Source of the DNA: Candidatus Obscuribacterales bacterium
GTDB taxonomy: Bacteria; Cyanobacteriota; Vampirovibrionia; Obscuribacterales; Obscuribacteraceae
Assembly: GCA_021732025.1 (NCBI GenBank)
Contig: JAKFVU010000056.1
Location: 1-64,000, forward strand
Length of the DNA stretch: 64,000 nucleotides
Direction of reading: 5' to 3'
This document shows positions 16,668 to 26,335 of the stretch, one piece after another. The notes below the pieces were generated by a model, which was given only the letters and a program-made list of their open reading frames with translations, had not been told where the DNA came from and searched no databases. The translations under genes were made by a program, and so were the position numbers. Each line of letters starts with the position of its first letter. The first letter of the stretch is position 1.

Positions 16668-19043
16668 TTAGGTCTGTTCGTCGCCACCATATTCGGTGGA
16701 TGAGCGATCGCCTTCATCATCTCCAGTTGGAGAATCAGAAACAGAAGCAGTGCTTGCAATTGGAATGCGCAACTGGCTGAAGTCACCAGCAGCAGCAGAT
16801 GATTCATCTTCCGAGCCATAAGAAGCTGGCTCACTAGAATTCATCCATGAGCGGTCAGAATTACCTGAATGCTCATGTTCATGCTCGCTATTAGCTTCGC
16901 TTGAAGCTTCACTGGCATGTTGCTGACGATCAGCTTCTTCTTGTTCGGCTTTTGTCTTGAGTCGATAAATGCCAGTAACTGGATCTACCTCAGCAGCAAT
17001 TGGTGTTTCTGGAATTTCTTCCGCAACACTAACCTCTGCCTCTTCAGAATGACCGTTTGAAGAAGAATCATGCTGATGCTCGAATTCTGAGTGTTCAGAA
17101 TGGTGCTCAGCAGAACCTTCATATGTAGGTTGATGTTCTGCGTCGGCAATGGCCTCAACTTCTACGGCACTTTCCGCTTCATCATCAGCATGCCCACCTT
17201 CACCATCCTCACCACTCTCGTCAAGCTCTACTGGCTCGAGAAAGTCATTGGTGATGATAGTTGCCTCAACTACCTTATCGATTTCAATGTGCGCACCCGA
17301 GTGCGAGTCCATTTCTTGGTAGACGCTTTCTACAGCAGAGACACTGCGAGCAAGATCGGCGGCCATGTCTTGGTCATCATCACCAAAATCATCGTCGTCT
17401 TCATCACTGAGGCTCGGACGCTTGACGTTTAGTGAGCCTGTTTCGTGCTCATTGCCACGTCCAGACTCAGATTGACCCTCATGAGTTTCATGAGCGTCGT
17501 GACCTTCATAGTCGTCACCGTCAAAATTCACGCGTTTGCTAGGAACTTTGCCTGATGCTCTAGCATCGAGCAAATCTTCTGGCACTTGAGCGAGAATTTC
17601 TTCTGGAACATCATCAAACTCATGACCATGATCAGCACTATCATCATGTGCGTCGTGGCCATGGCCGCGATCACTATCATGACTGTGGCCATTGTCACGG
17701 CTTGGCATTACCCTTCCGCTGACAGCACTTGCGGCTTTGAGCGGCTGATTGCCACCTCTGCCACTGCCACCACGAGATTTACCACGACGATTTTCTTCGT
17801 CGCGATTTTTAAAGGCAATGATGCGACGATCTTCTGGTGGTCCAAGTTCTAGTTGTGGAATCACACCTTGGCCGACACAGCTTTGGCACTTGATTGAGAA
17901 CAACTCTCTCAAGCTTTGTCCTTGTCTGCGTCTAGTCAATTCAACTAAACCGAGATCAGAAAGCTGGCCAATTTGTGGTTTGGCACGGTCTTCTTCAAGA
18001 GCCCGTTGGAATGCTTCTAGAACTTGCTGCTGGTCTTTGCGACTATCCATGTCGATAAAGTCGACAATGACCATGCCACCAATATTGCGCAAGCGCAATT
18101 GTCTTGGAATTTCTTGAGCGGCTTCTAAATTCGTGCGGCGAACTGTTTCAGCTTGCGTGCGCGAACTGGTGAAGCGACCTGAGTTTACGTCGATTACAGT
18201 AAGTGCTTCTGTTGGTTGCACATTTAAGTGTCCGCCAGATGGCAACTCAGCCCGGTCAGAAAGAGCCATTTCAATTTCGCGATCAATTCCCTTTGCTAGA
18301 AGCAAAGGCACTTCATCTGTATGGAACGAAACTTTAGTCTGCTTGCTGGCCCAACCACTCAAGTATTCTTGAGCGCGTCTTTGGCCTTCAGGACTATCAG
18401 CAATGATTTCACTCACTTCATGTGAGTAAGCATCACGAATAACACGGAAGAGCAAATCTTGATCTCTGTAAATCAGAGTTGGTCCAATTGATGCTTCGGC
18501 TTCAGACACGATAGTCTGCCAACGATCCCAAAGTTGTTCGAAGTCTTCAAACAATTCTTGATCGCCTTGGCCTTTAGCTTCAGTCCGGATGATTAGACCG
18601 ACGCCTGGAGGCTTCATCAAGTTGACCACAGACTTGAGTCTAGCTCTTTCTCTAGCTTCCGAGATGCGACGTGAAATTGAAACTCCACGCTCTTCTGGAA
18701 CTAGAACTAAAAAGCGACCAGGTAAGCTGATGGCTGTTGAGACACGCGGACCTTTATGGCCAGTAGGCTCTTTGGTGATTTGAACAAGTAGCTTTTGTTT
18801 GGGCACTAGTCTCTCTTTCAGAGGACCTTGTCCTGGCACATCGTTAGCGTGCAAGAAACCCATTTTATCTTTGCCTAGATTGACGAAAGCAGCGTCAATA
18901 CCGGGGAGAATATTCTCCACCGAGGCAGTGTAAATGTCACCGAGGAGCAATTCGCCGCGATTGACGAAGAATTCGACCACTCGGTCGTTCTCCAGCAAGG
19001 CAGCAATATTATCTTGCTCCGAAATGACGATTGACTTTCTCAT
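16668..19043 (-). CDS. rne: Ribonuclease E/G
   Basis: An Rne/Rng-family endoribonuclease that cuts AU-rich single-stranded RNA in mRNA decay and rRNA/tRNA maturation. The 791-aa protein has the S1 domain (about 35-120), the catalytic acidic residues in VIDVNSGRFT (D285) and VIVDFIDMD (D328), and the Zn-link CQSC (386-389). After residue 400 comes a 390-aa tail: an Arg/Gly patch (about 417-432), a His/Asp/Gly-rich stretch, then Glu/Ser/His-rich acidic sequence. Such tails are normally disordered and bind degradosome partners; I did not see the cyanobacterial Arg-rich PNPase peptide. It lies 9 nt after the radical SAM gene with a ribosome site AGAGGG, so the two form an operon. Confidence 0.95.
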   Translation of the reverse strand: MRKSIVISEQDNIAALLENDRVVEFFVNRGELLLGDIYTASVENILPGIDAAFVNLGKDKMGFLHANDVPGQGPLKERLVPKQKLLVQITKEPTGHKGPRVSTAISLPGRFLVLVPEERGVSISRRISEARERARLKSVVNLMKPPGVGLIIRTEAKGQGDQELFEDFEQLWDRWQTIVSEAEASIGPTLIYRDQDLLFRVIRDAYSHEVSEIIADSPEGQRRAQEYLSGWASKQTKVSFHTDEVPLLLAKGIDREIEMALSDRAELPSGGHLNVQPTEALTVIDVNSGRFTSSRTQAETVRRTNLEAAQEIPRQLRLRNIGGMVIVDFIDMDSRKDQQQVLEAFQRALEEDRAKPQIGQLSDLGLVELTRRRQGQSLRELFSIKCQSCVGQGVIPQLELGPPEDRRIIAFKNRDEENRRGKSRGGSGRGGNQPLKAASAVSGRVMPSRDNGHSHDSDRGHGHDAHDDSADHGHEFDDVPEEILAQVPEDLLDARASGKVPSKRVNFDGDDYEGHDAHETHEGQSESGRGNEHETGSLNVKRPSLSDEDDDDFGDDDQDMAADLARSVSAVESVYQEMDSHSGAHIEIDKVVEATIITNDFLEPVELDESGEDGEGGHADDEAESAVEVEAIADAEHQPTYEGSAEHHSEHSEFEHQHDSSSNGHSEEAEVSVAEEIPETPIAAEVDPVTGIYRLKTKAEQEEADRQQHASEASSEANSEHEHEHSGNSDRSWMNSSEPASYGSEDESSAAAGDFSQLRIPIASTASVSDSPTGDDEGDRSSTEYGGDEQT

Positions 19044-19052
19044 AATTTCCCT

Positions 19053-22034
19053 CTAAATGGAATTTAAATTGTGTGAGAGCACATTGGAAAAATTGATTCT
19101 CGGTTGAGTTAAAACCTCAAGCCGAGTAATACGCCAGTTGAGATTGAGCGTGGGACAAAGCAGTGCTAGCAAATCAGTTGGCTTGATATGGCCAACTCCA
19201 TTGAGCCCAGTTCCAGATCCGGTAGCTATCTCAAATTCGAGCGTTGGTGCCTCATTGTTTAAATGTTCAGTTTGCGTTTGTTCGTCACTAGCAGAAACGA
19301 GAGTCAAGCTAAGAAGCCCCGGCCTTAAGTCTTTGCCCTGAGGATTCTTATTTTTGTTCTTGATCTTTTCTTTGCTAGATCTACTTGCTGTCGCGCTAGC
19401 TTCTTGCACCGGTGCATAAAGGTGCTCGCTATCGATCAGCTCCTTAATACCGATCTTCAGTGCCTCTACAAGTGCAGCAGTAGAAGCCTTCTTATCGGCG
19501 GGTGAACTTAAGCTAGTGCCTAAGTTCAAAAGAGAGTCTTGAAGTACGTGTAATTCAGCCCGATATCGAGCTGCAGTGACCAGCGATGCAATTGAGGGTG
19601 TAGCCTGAGCATCGCCGTTTATAGGCGGTAACTTAGGCAACTCAACAGAACCGACAATCTGTACTTCAGGAGGCAATTGCTGGTTTAGTCGTTGCATAAA
19701 CTGTTCGCAAGTCATTTCTTCGGTTAGCTCGATATCGGCTAATTCACGAAGTCCTTCTTGGAACAGTGGCAGCGGACAAGCCAGCGAAAGTTTTGGCTGA
19801 GGGTTGAAACCCTGAGTGTATGCCATTTTTAAAGCTGCTCGGCGGGCGGCTCTAATGAGCAGATTTTGCATATCTAGGTGACCAATAAACCTAAGGTCAC
19901 CAGTTTTGGTGAAAGCAAATCTGATTTTATAGTTATCGGCTAAAGCCGGCGCTTCGACTTCTTTTGGAGCAACAAAAAACAGTGACGGATGCGACTCGCT
20001 ATCACCTTTGTTTGCGTTTAACTCTTTGACAAAAGGATTCTTCTTCATTACAGCTGGTATTGGATTAGCTAAGATGTGAGTGGTATCAAGCTCTGTGCAA
20101 ATTCCACAAGCATGGCAAACGTTTTCGGTACAGGCAGCTGTTTCAACAGCATTGACAGCCTTCTCCCACTCACGCTTGAGCCAGAAATCATGCAAACCAA
20201 TGTGCACAATATCAAAAGCCTGACGCGAACCCACTTCTAATTGTGGGCAAGCCAAATCTTCTAAAGTAGTTGATAGTGAGGCAGCAGCTTCATGCCACAA
20301 CTCAGGTTGATAACGATCGTCCCAAGCATCAAATACAGCACCAGCTTTCCAGGCGCGGTAAATTAGCTCACCTACCATGCGATTACCGCGAGAAATAGCC
20401 GCCTCAAGCAAACTAATGGCCGGGTCAGTGACATTCAATGTCACTTTACGCAAACCAGATTCTCTCAACTTAGATCGAAGCACACTGTGCCGCCGCGCAG
20501 TCTCGCGTGGATCGACCTGGCCAAACCATTGAAACGGTGTAAATGGCTTAGGAACGAAATTCGAAATAGTGCAAGTTATCTCAATACTCTTCTTGTATTT
20601 TGCTGGGTCAGAATTGCGAATAACATGGCAATGAACCTCAGCCTCTTTCAAGATATCGATAATGCCTTGTAAATCACTATCATCTTCAAACGGCAAGCCA
20701 CACATAAAGTAAAGCTTGACCGAAGCCCAACCAGCCTGATAAGCCGCTTCAATAGCGCTGATTATTTGCTGATGCGACAAACCTTTATTGATGACAGCCC
20801 GCAATTTTTCAGTGCCAGCTTCTGGTGCTAGAGTAATGCCGCTCTTACGCACAGCTTTCAACTCTTCAGCAATCTCTAGGTTCATGCGGTCAGCGCGCTG
20901 ACTTGGAAATGAGAGCGAAGCACGAGTAACACTGTGTTCTCGGTTCAAGGCACGAACAGAATCATGCAGAGAAGTGTAATCACTGACACACAAAGATAAA
21001 AGCGAGTATTCTTCATGGCCAGAGTTAGACAAAGCTTTCTTAGATAGTTCAACTAAATCTTCAGCCGAACGCTCCCGCACCGGCAAGAAGGTGTAGCCCG
21101 GCTGGCAGAAGCGGCAACCGCGATCACATCCTCTTCTCACTTCAAGTGTTTCACGATCGTGCACAAGTGCTAGATAGGGAACAAGGTTTGTGGTCGGCTG
21201 ATTGCTATCAGTCAAAGGCGCAATTTGGCGCAGAACGCGAATTGGAATTACAGCAGTGAGCAACTGTTCAAGCGCATCAGAATGACTAGCTAGTGCAACT
21301 TTTAACTGATCAACGATTTGATCAATTGCAATTGGAGTAACAACTGCATCTCCAGCTTTCAAATCATATAGGCATGGCACATAAACACCACCAACTTCAG
21401 TTGCTAGTTTTAAGAGAAGCCACTGTCTGTAGTGCGGCGCTAAGTTAGGGTTAGCCTCAACAGTTTCTAAATGCTCGGCTTTGAATTGCCGCACAAGATT
21501 CATCACAGCCGGAACGGCAAGCTCGCCATCGCCGATGATAAAGAAGTCCATGAATGGAGCCATCGGCTCTGGATTAACGGAAGATGGACCACCACCAAAG
21601 ACTAACGGGAATAGCTCAGTACGATCGCTCGCCTTTACTGGCAACTGAGCCAAGTCAAGCATATTCAAGACGTTGCTATAGGTGAGCTCATACTGCAAGG
21701 AGAAGCCAAGCAATTCAAAATTGTAGAGCGGCTCACGTGACTCAAAAGCGAAAAGCGGAATCTGCGGCTTGGCATCACGCATCAAAGCCTCAAGGTCTGA
21801 AGCTGGTGCATATGAACGGTCAACTAAAAGACCTTCAAAATCATTGACGAGCTGATAGAGAATCTTCAGGCCAAAATTTGACATGCCCAGTTCGTACATG
21901 TCCGGGAAGCAAAGCGCTAAGCGTACATCGCAGCTAGTGAAAGGCTTGCGTCGTGCGCCCCATTCGTTGCCTAGATACTGACCCGGTTTGAAAACCTGAG
22001 GCAGAAGTCGCTCGACAAGCAGATCAGAGATCAT
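19053..22034 (-). CDS. B12-binding radical SAM protein fused to DUF2344
   Basis: 993 aa of the TIGR03960 type. The first 250 residues form a cobalamin-binding-like domain (LCFPDMYELGMSNFGLKILY). The radical SAM [4Fe-4S] motif is CDRGCRFC (C303, C307, C310). Two Cys pairs around residue 645 (CENVCHACGIC) suggest a further metal site. From about 726 the DUF2344 (TIGR03936) domain begins (KIRFAFTKTGDLRFIGHLD). The substrate of this family is not established; its habit of sitting upstream of rne suggests an RNA or tRNA modification role. The operon with rne is supported by a 9-nt gap. Confidence 0.93.
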   Translation of the reverse strand: MISDLLVERLLPQVFKPGQYLGNEWGARRKPFTSCDVRLALCFPDMYELGMSNFGLKILYQLVNDFEGLLVDRSYAPASDLEALMRDAKPQIPLFAFESREPLYNFELLGFSLQYELTYSNVLNMLDLAQLPVKASDRTELFPLVFGGGPSSVNPEPMAPFMDFFIIGDGELAVPAVMNLVRQFKAEHLETVEANPNLAPHYRQWLLLKLATEVGGVYVPCLYDLKAGDAVVTPIAIDQIVDQLKVALASHSDALEQLLTAVIPIRVLRQIAPLTDSNQPTTNLVPYLALVHDRETLEVRRGCDRGCRFCQPGYTFLPVRERSAEDLVELSKKALSNSGHEEYSLLSLCVSDYTSLHDSVRALNREHSVTRASLSFPSQRADRMNLEIAEELKAVRKSGITLAPEAGTEKLRAVINKGLSHQQIISAIEAAYQAGWASVKLYFMCGLPFEDDSDLQGIIDILKEAEVHCHVIRNSDPAKYKKSIEITCTISNFVPKPFTPFQWFGQVDPRETARRHSVLRSKLRESGLRKVTLNVTDPAISLLEAAISRGNRMVGELIYRAWKAGAVFDAWDDRYQPELWHEAAASLSTTLEDLACPQLEVGSRQAFDIVHIGLHDFWLKREWEKAVNAVETAACTENVCHACGICTELDTTHILANPIPAVMKKNPFVKELNANKGDSESHPSLFFVAPKEVEAPALADNYKIRFAFTKTGDLRFIGHLDMQNLLIRAARRAALKMAYTQGFNPQPKLSLACPLPLFQEGLRELADIELTEEMTCEQFMQRLNQQLPPEVQIVGSVELPKLPPINGDAQATPSIASLVTAARYRAELHVLQDSLLNLGTSLSSPADKKASTAALVEALKIGIKELIDSEHLYAPVQEASATASRSSKEKIKNKNKNPQGKDLRPGLLSLTLVSASDEQTQTEHLNNEAPTLEFEIATGSGTGLNGVGHIKPTDLLALLCPTLNLNWRITRLEVLTQPRINFSNVLSHNLNSI

Positions 22035-22391
22035 TTCGCTTGAGAGTTTTTCTCTAGGAGGGCTGACGATAGAATTTATGATGACCTATCTCCACAGACA
22101 AAACGGTCGTCGACCGTGAACTGCCTAGAGATGCCAACTGTATAAAATGACGTTCGGAAGCGCCGTAGCGGCTTCGGAGAGTTTATTGGATGGCATCAAA
22201 AGGGTTCTTGAGCTAAGTGCGTCCTCAAGTACAAGAATTATAACCTTATTTGCCAATCAATATAGAAGGCATAAAGTTTAATTTCCTAAATGTTGCGGTT
22301 TTGCCCCCCAAGCAAGGCGACCATTAACCCTTCCCCCACTTTACTTCCCCGTGCTATAGTCGCTAAGAAGCCCATCACCCGTAAATAGACG
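22035..22391. other. Divergent intergenic region upstream of the radical SAM-rne operon
   Basis: 357 nt that must hold the promoter of the minus-strand rne operon and of the plus-strand gene at 22392. A TATAGT at 22355-22360 could be a -10 element for the latter. GAAGC/GCTTC arms near 22155-22180 could form a short leader hairpin. RNase E genes are often self-regulated through their 5' leader, but I see no firm structure here. Confidence 0.4.
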
Positions 22392-22802
22392 ATGATCCTA
22401 GAGGCGTTTGCCGAGTTTTTGCACAGCGTACCTGAGTTGCCAGCCAACCAGGCGCTTTCGCTCTGGCTCTGGGAAAGGCTGAAGAAGCCGCCCAGTTCGG
22501 CAGTTGATCAAGTTATTCACTGCGAAGTCGACATCTCTTCGGCCAGCGGTCGGCTATCACCTAGACTTAACCAGGGCCGCAAGATTCGCCTGCCCCAAGA
22601 GGCAGAATTAGTGATTAAGGCCCAGAAGACTGGCTCAAAAATTGAAACCGGCTCAGAAGTCAGCTATTTTTTTGAAGGTGCATCGGGATCTGGGGTTAGG
22701 CTGCTCAATAGCCTCTACGAATACTCAATGAGTTATGAGCAGCAAAAGTGGTCGCGCTTCGTCCACGGCGTCAAAGCCAGCGACTTTAAAGCGAAAGAGT
22801 AG
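22392..22802 (+). CDS. Hypothetical protein, 136 aa
   Basis: I do not recognise this protein. It is soluble (no signal peptide or TM), with a helical N-terminus (FAEFLHSVPELPANQALSLW) and a middle that reads as beta strands (SGRLSPRLNQGRKIRLPQEA...). It starts downstream of a TATAGT box and stands alone, about 100 nt before the thioredoxin-fold gene. Codon use resembles its neighbours, so I think it is a real gene. Confidence 0.6.
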   Translation: MILEAFAEFLHSVPELPANQALSLWLWERLKKPPSSAVDQVIHCEVDISSASGRLSPRLNQGRKIRLPQEAELVIKAQKTGSKIETGSEVSYFFEGASGSGVRLLNSLYEYSMSYEQQKWSRFVHGVKASDFKAKE

Positions 22803-22868
22803 ATACTTTGGCGAGACCTAAGAGCCAGTTAGAAGAGCTTTGGGAACATCAATGCCGGTTCCCTTGTC

Positions 22869-22896
22869 TATAATTACCATTACAAGTTGGAAGGAG
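22869..22896 (+). promoter_or_regulatory. -10 box and ribosome site for the thioredoxin-fold gene
   Basis: A consensus TATAAT at 22869-22874 lies about 30 nt before the start codon, with AAGGAG at 22891-22896, 7 nt before the GTG. No good -35 is present at the proper distance. The ribosome site fixes the unusual GTG start. Confidence 0.5.
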
Positions 22897-22903
22897 CGAC
22901 AAA

Positions 22904-23380
22904 GTGAAATTGAAGATGGGCATCGCCCTCTCTGCCTTAGTGACAATAGCGGTTGCTTTCAATATGTACTCTCAGGCTCAAGCAGCCGACGAATTGAAAC
23001 TGAAAAAAGGCATTTCATTTGTCCAGGATACTGACTCTGGTTTTCCTATCGAAGCAGATAAGTTTGATGATTGTCAGCTTGAACCAGGCAAAGCAACGGT
23101 TGTTTTCTTCGGCGCATCCGGCGACCTCAACACCAATCGCCAAGCCAAAAGAGTTGTGGATCTTTATCGTCAATCGAGCAACAAACCGGTGAAGTTTATT
23201 CTGATCGACGTTGATCACGCGCAAAATGATCAAGCTCGCAGTCTGATCAAAAATCACTACAAAGGTTATATCCCCTTCGAAGTTATATTAAACAAGAGTG
23301 GCACAGTAGGCTGGAGTTCGATAGGTGAAGTCGAGACTTCAACTCTCAATCAGCAGTTAGAAAAAGCATTGGCGAACTAG
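22904..23380 (+). CDS. Secreted thioredoxin-fold protein without CxxC
   Basis: 158 aa starting with GTG. A signal peptide (MGIALSALVTIAVAFNMYSQAQA) precedes a thioredoxin-like domain: strand KATVVFFGASG, helix with LYRQSS, strand VKFILIDVDH, a cis-Pro-like YIPFEVILNKSG and a closing helix. The redox motif WCxxC is replaced by FFGASGD, and no Cys pair exists at that position, so it cannot be a disulfide reductase. A binding or chaperone role is likelier. The next unknown gene follows after 9 nt, which suggests an operon. Confidence 0.8.
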   Translation: MKLKMGIALSALVTIAVAFNMYSQAQAADELKLKKGISFVQDTDSGFPIEADKFDDCQLEPGKATVVFFGASGDLNTNRQAKRVVDLYRQSSNKPVKFILIDVDHAQNDQARSLIKNHYKGYIPFEVILNKSGTVGWSSIGEVETSTLNQQLEKALAN

Positions 23381-23389
23381 TTCGTTAAA

Positions 23390-23941
23390 ATGATCGAACT
23401 TAGCTTCACAATGAGCGACGCGGATATTGAGTATACAGAAGCGTTCCTTCAAAGAATGAACCTACTGAAAGACCATGTCACCATAGATCTGTACATTCCG
23501 CTTGCTTCAGTAAGATTCTTCGTAGACGGCCAAAACCTGACCTGGTGCCCAGCCGCCAGACCCTCAGAAGAAATCTTGCTTTTTGCATGTGGCCTAAACG
23601 TAATTGTACACACGATCCAAGTGGGTCAAGAAATTGAGATGCCGCGAATCATGGACGGTGGCACGAGATATTTTACGCGAATAAATGATCGCACCGTGAG
23701 GATAGCAAACGATTATTCAGAAGAAGTGACAGTCAACTGTCAACTTTCCGAATTGAAAGCCAGTAGTGAATTGTTCTGTTCTCAGCTCTACGAGCAAATA
23801 ATGAGTCTCTTTCCTAGTTACTTTGAGCTGATGGACAGGCTAACAGGTGACAAAGTTTTTGAAAGCGGAGAAACTGCTTCAGAAATTACAATCAGACAAC
23901 TCTTGTTACGCGACTCCCAAAGCTTAAGTAGCGCCCCCTAA
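23390..23941 (+). CDS. Hypothetical protein, 183 aa
   Basis: Not recognised. A soluble mixed alpha/beta sequence with no signal peptide: an N-terminal helix (DIEYTEAFLQRMNLL), several strands (TIDLYIPLASVRFFV; ILLFACGLNVIVHTIQ), and a helical C-terminus. It follows the thioredoxin-fold gene by 9 nt and precedes another unknown gene by 31 nt on the same strand. The three are probably co-transcribed. No catalytic motif is visible. Confidence 0.65.
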   Translation: MIELSFTMSDADIEYTEAFLQRMNLLKDHVTIDLYIPLASVRFFVDGQNLTWCPAARPSEEILLFACGLNVIVHTIQVGQEIEMPRIMDGGTRYFTRINDRTVRIANDYSEEVTVNCQLSELKASSELFCSQLYEQIMSLFPSYFELMDRLTGDKVFESGETASEITIRQLLLRDSQSLSSAP

Positions 23942-23972
23942 CCACGACAGACAAGGATCATTTGCCGCCATT

Positions 23973-24623
23973 ATGTCGTTCGAAGTCATCAATGAACTAG
24001 CTATCGAGTACCTTACAGAACTAGCTCTGAATGATGGTTTCGAACGCACTGAGTTTGGACTGTCGCGCAATCTGGAATCAAATGAGATCACAGCACGCTA
24101 TCATATTGCCTTGCCGCAAACGGCCGCTGACGGCTTTCAGATAGTTTCTCCCCAAGGCGACGTTGCCTTTCTCTTGCTGGTTAGGTGGGAAGAACTAGAG
24201 GCCATCGTTGAACAACTAGCTCCCAGTGGCTACGAAATTGGTCCATTTACTATAGCTACAGCAACCAAACTGTTGACAAAGCTACCACGCGCTCAACGCA
24301 AGTTAAAAGTGGCCACTGCAGAGCAGAGCTACAAAGAAGTCATTCTGGCAATCTATCACGAACTGCGAAAAAGTGGTGAAAACGCTCTTATAAACCTGTG
24401 TAGCCAAAAACAACTTCTCCCTCAATTTAAGAGACCAGTTCGAATTTACGGCACTCAGGCTCAGAACCTGCGTGAAGTAGCAGTTTCGTTATACGCAGGA
24501 GACTTAGAAGAAGCCCTGTCGTCCGTGGGATTCTACAACTTCACAAGCCCCGAATTTGCTGCTCTAAATTTAGGAGCAAAACTAGGTGCCTTAATGGAAT
24601 CTATTGCCCCGGCCAAGAGCTAA
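23973..24623 (+). CDS. Hypothetical protein, 216 aa
   Basis: Not recognised. Soluble, without signal peptide or TM segment. Its N-terminal third is helical (EVINELAIEYLTELALNDGF), then strands (ITARYHIALP; VAFLLLVRWEEL), and a helical second half. It ends the unknown operon, and its stop codon overlaps the stop of the convergent PHP gene by four bases (24620-24623), so no terminator fits between them. Confidence 0.65.
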   Translation: MSFEVINELAIEYLTELALNDGFERTEFGLSRNLESNEITARYHIALPQTAADGFQIVSPQGDVAFLLLVRWEELEAIVEQLAPSGYEIGPFTIATATKLLTKLPRAQRKLKVATAEQSYKEVILAIYHELRKSGENALINLCSQKQLLPQFKRPVRIYGTQAQNLREVAVSLYAGDLEEALSSVGFYNFTSPEFAALNLGAKLGALMESIAPAKS

Positions 24624-25453
24624 TCTCTCAAATGAGCCCGACGAAGGTCTCTAAGCACTTCCGCTGGAACTGGAATAGAACCCATCATTGATTCATATTC
24701 TTGGTAAGGGCCGTGGCAATCAGAGCCACCTGTGACAAGCATCTTATGCTTACTAGCAAAACGCAAATACTGACGCAACAGTGATTGAGAATGAACACGG
24801 TGATAGGCTTCCACCCCACCAAGTCCAATTTCTTTTAAAGCCTCTATTAGTGGTATCACATGCTGCTCTTTACCGGGATGAGCAATAGAGGCGATGCCGC
24901 CGGCTGCCCTTATTGCAGACACTGCATCAAATGGGCTAATACTTTTTCGATCAGCATAAAACTGAGAGCCACGCACCATGAACTTCTCATAGGCAGAGGT
25001 CAAATCAGGCGCACCACCGGCACGGACAATTGCTTCGGTGAGATGGGCCTTACCAATTGCCCCCATGCCAGCGCATTCCTGCACGTCTTCTAAAGTTATA
25101 GGCACACCAGCAAGCCTAACTAACTCGATACAATCGAGAACATGTTCAGCTCTCGCAGCCTTCTGCTTAGCGATTGCAGCCGCTAAATCTTGATTATCTT
25201 TGTCGATGAAATAACCAAGAATATGCACGTCATGACGAGCACCAGCTTCATCTTTGAAGATAGTGTTGAGTTCAATCGCTGGAATAATTTCTAAGCGGCC
25301 GCGGGCAGCTTCTAAACCTTCTTCGATACCACAGACAGTATCATGATCAGAAATGGCAATATGTTTCATGCCAATCTTAACGGCATGCTCAACTAGCTCA
25401 GCAGGCGACCAGGTGCCGTCAGAGTGGTGAGTGTGCAAATGCAAGTCAATCAC
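24620..25453 (-). CDS. PHP-domain phosphoesterase (YciV/RNase AM-like)
   Basis: 277 aa. The PHP metal site is complete: HLHTHHSDG at the N-terminus, AISDHDT, an internal Glu (PAIELN), SIAHPGK and the final SDCHGPY. Proteins of this type include E. coli YciV/Rnm (RNase AM), which trims 5' ends of RNA and degrades short 3',5'-bisphosphates; substrate transfer to this protein is inference. It is the second gene after ymdB with a 2-nt gap, so a two-gene phosphodiesterase operon is likely. Confidence 0.88.
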   Translation of the reverse strand: MIDLHLHTHHSDGTWSPAELVEHAVKIGMKHIAISDHDTVCGIEEGLEAARGRLEIIPAIELNTIFKDEAGARHDVHILGYFIDKDNQDLAAAIAKQKAARAEHVLDCIELVRLAGVPITLEDVQECAGMGAIGKAHLTEAIVRAGGAPDLTSAYEKFMVRGSQFYADRKSISPFDAVSAIRAAGGIASIAHPGKEQHVIPLIEALKEIGLGGVEAYHRVHSQSLLRQYLRFASKHKMLVTGGSDCHGPYQEYESMMGSIPVPAEVLRDLRRAHLRD

Positions 25454-25455
25454 TT

Positions 25456-26298
25456 TTACTGTTGCCCGTCGTCGTGGAATCGAACTCTCTTGACCGCTGT
25501 CGCCTTACCACTTACAGGTTCAACTGTAATTAGTACACCGCAACAGACCGTTGGCCCTGATGCAATTTCAAAGCGCGAGGGCAGCTGCTTCACCATTCGT
25601 CTGAAAACACCTTCCACGGCCATTCCGATTACACCGTCGGTCGGTCCACAGCATCCAGCATCTGTTATGAATGCCGTACCTTTATGCAACAACCTTTCAT
25701 CAGCAGTCTGCACATGAGTATGGGTGCCGACGACGGCGGACACTTTACCATCGAGGTACCAACCCATGGCGACCTTTTCAGCGGTTGCTTCGGCGTGAAC
25801 ATCTACCAAGATGATATTTGTTTCTTCTTTTACTTTGGCTACCAATTTCTCAGCAACTAGAAACGGAGACTGCAAAGGCTCCATAAAGACTCGGCCCATT
25901 ACATTTATGACAGCAAGCTTATGCTCGCCTTTTTGTAAGACACAGTAGCCCTGGCCTGCTGTTCCATCTGGATAATTGGCCGGTCTAAGAACCGTGGGCT
26001 CTTGATCGATGAAATCAAATATCTCTTTGCGGTCAAAGGTGTGGTTGCCACCAGAGAACACATCAACGCCACATTCCTTCAAATCAGCTATATTGTCTTT
26101 TGTAACGCCAAAACCATGTGCGGCGTTTTCAACGTTGACCACTACAAAGTCTGGAAACCCTTCACCATGGCCATTATTCTCGCTCGACTCAGGCCTAAGG
26201 CTCTGTAAGTATTTTTTCACTACGAGTCTACCTGGCTTGCCTATTACGTCGCCAAGGAAGAGGATTGTAATTGCCTGCTCAGACTCGTGATTACTCAT
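25456..26298 (-). CDS. ymdB: YmdB-family metallophosphoesterase
   Basis: 280 aa of the TIGR00282/YmdB calcineurin-like group. Metal motifs are GDVIGKPGR, VNVENAAHG, GGNHTFD, VDVHAEATAEK and GTHTHVQTAD, all intact. B. subtilis YmdB hydrolyses cyclic nucleotides including 2',3'-cAMP and affects biofilm and RNA turnover. It heads an operon with the PHP gene. Its ATG overlaps an upstream-reading ATG of the divergent gene, but that gene probably starts later. Confidence 0.95.
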   Translation of the reverse strand: MSNHESEQAITILFLGDVIGKPGRLVVKKYLQSLRPESSENNGHGEGFPDFVVVNVENAAHGFGVTKDNIADLKECGVDVFSGGNHTFDRKEIFDFIDQEPTVLRPANYPDGTAGQGYCVLQKGEHKLAVINVMGRVFMEPLQSPFLVAEKLVAKVKEETNIILVDVHAEATAEKVAMGWYLDGKVSAVVGTHTHVQTADERLLHKGTAFITDAGCCGPTDGVIGMAVEGVFRRMVKQLPSRFEIASGPTVCCGVLITVEPVSGKATAVKRVRFHDDGQQ

Positions 26299-26335
26299 GC
26301 TTAGAGCTTACACCATAGAATCTTTTGGAAACCAC

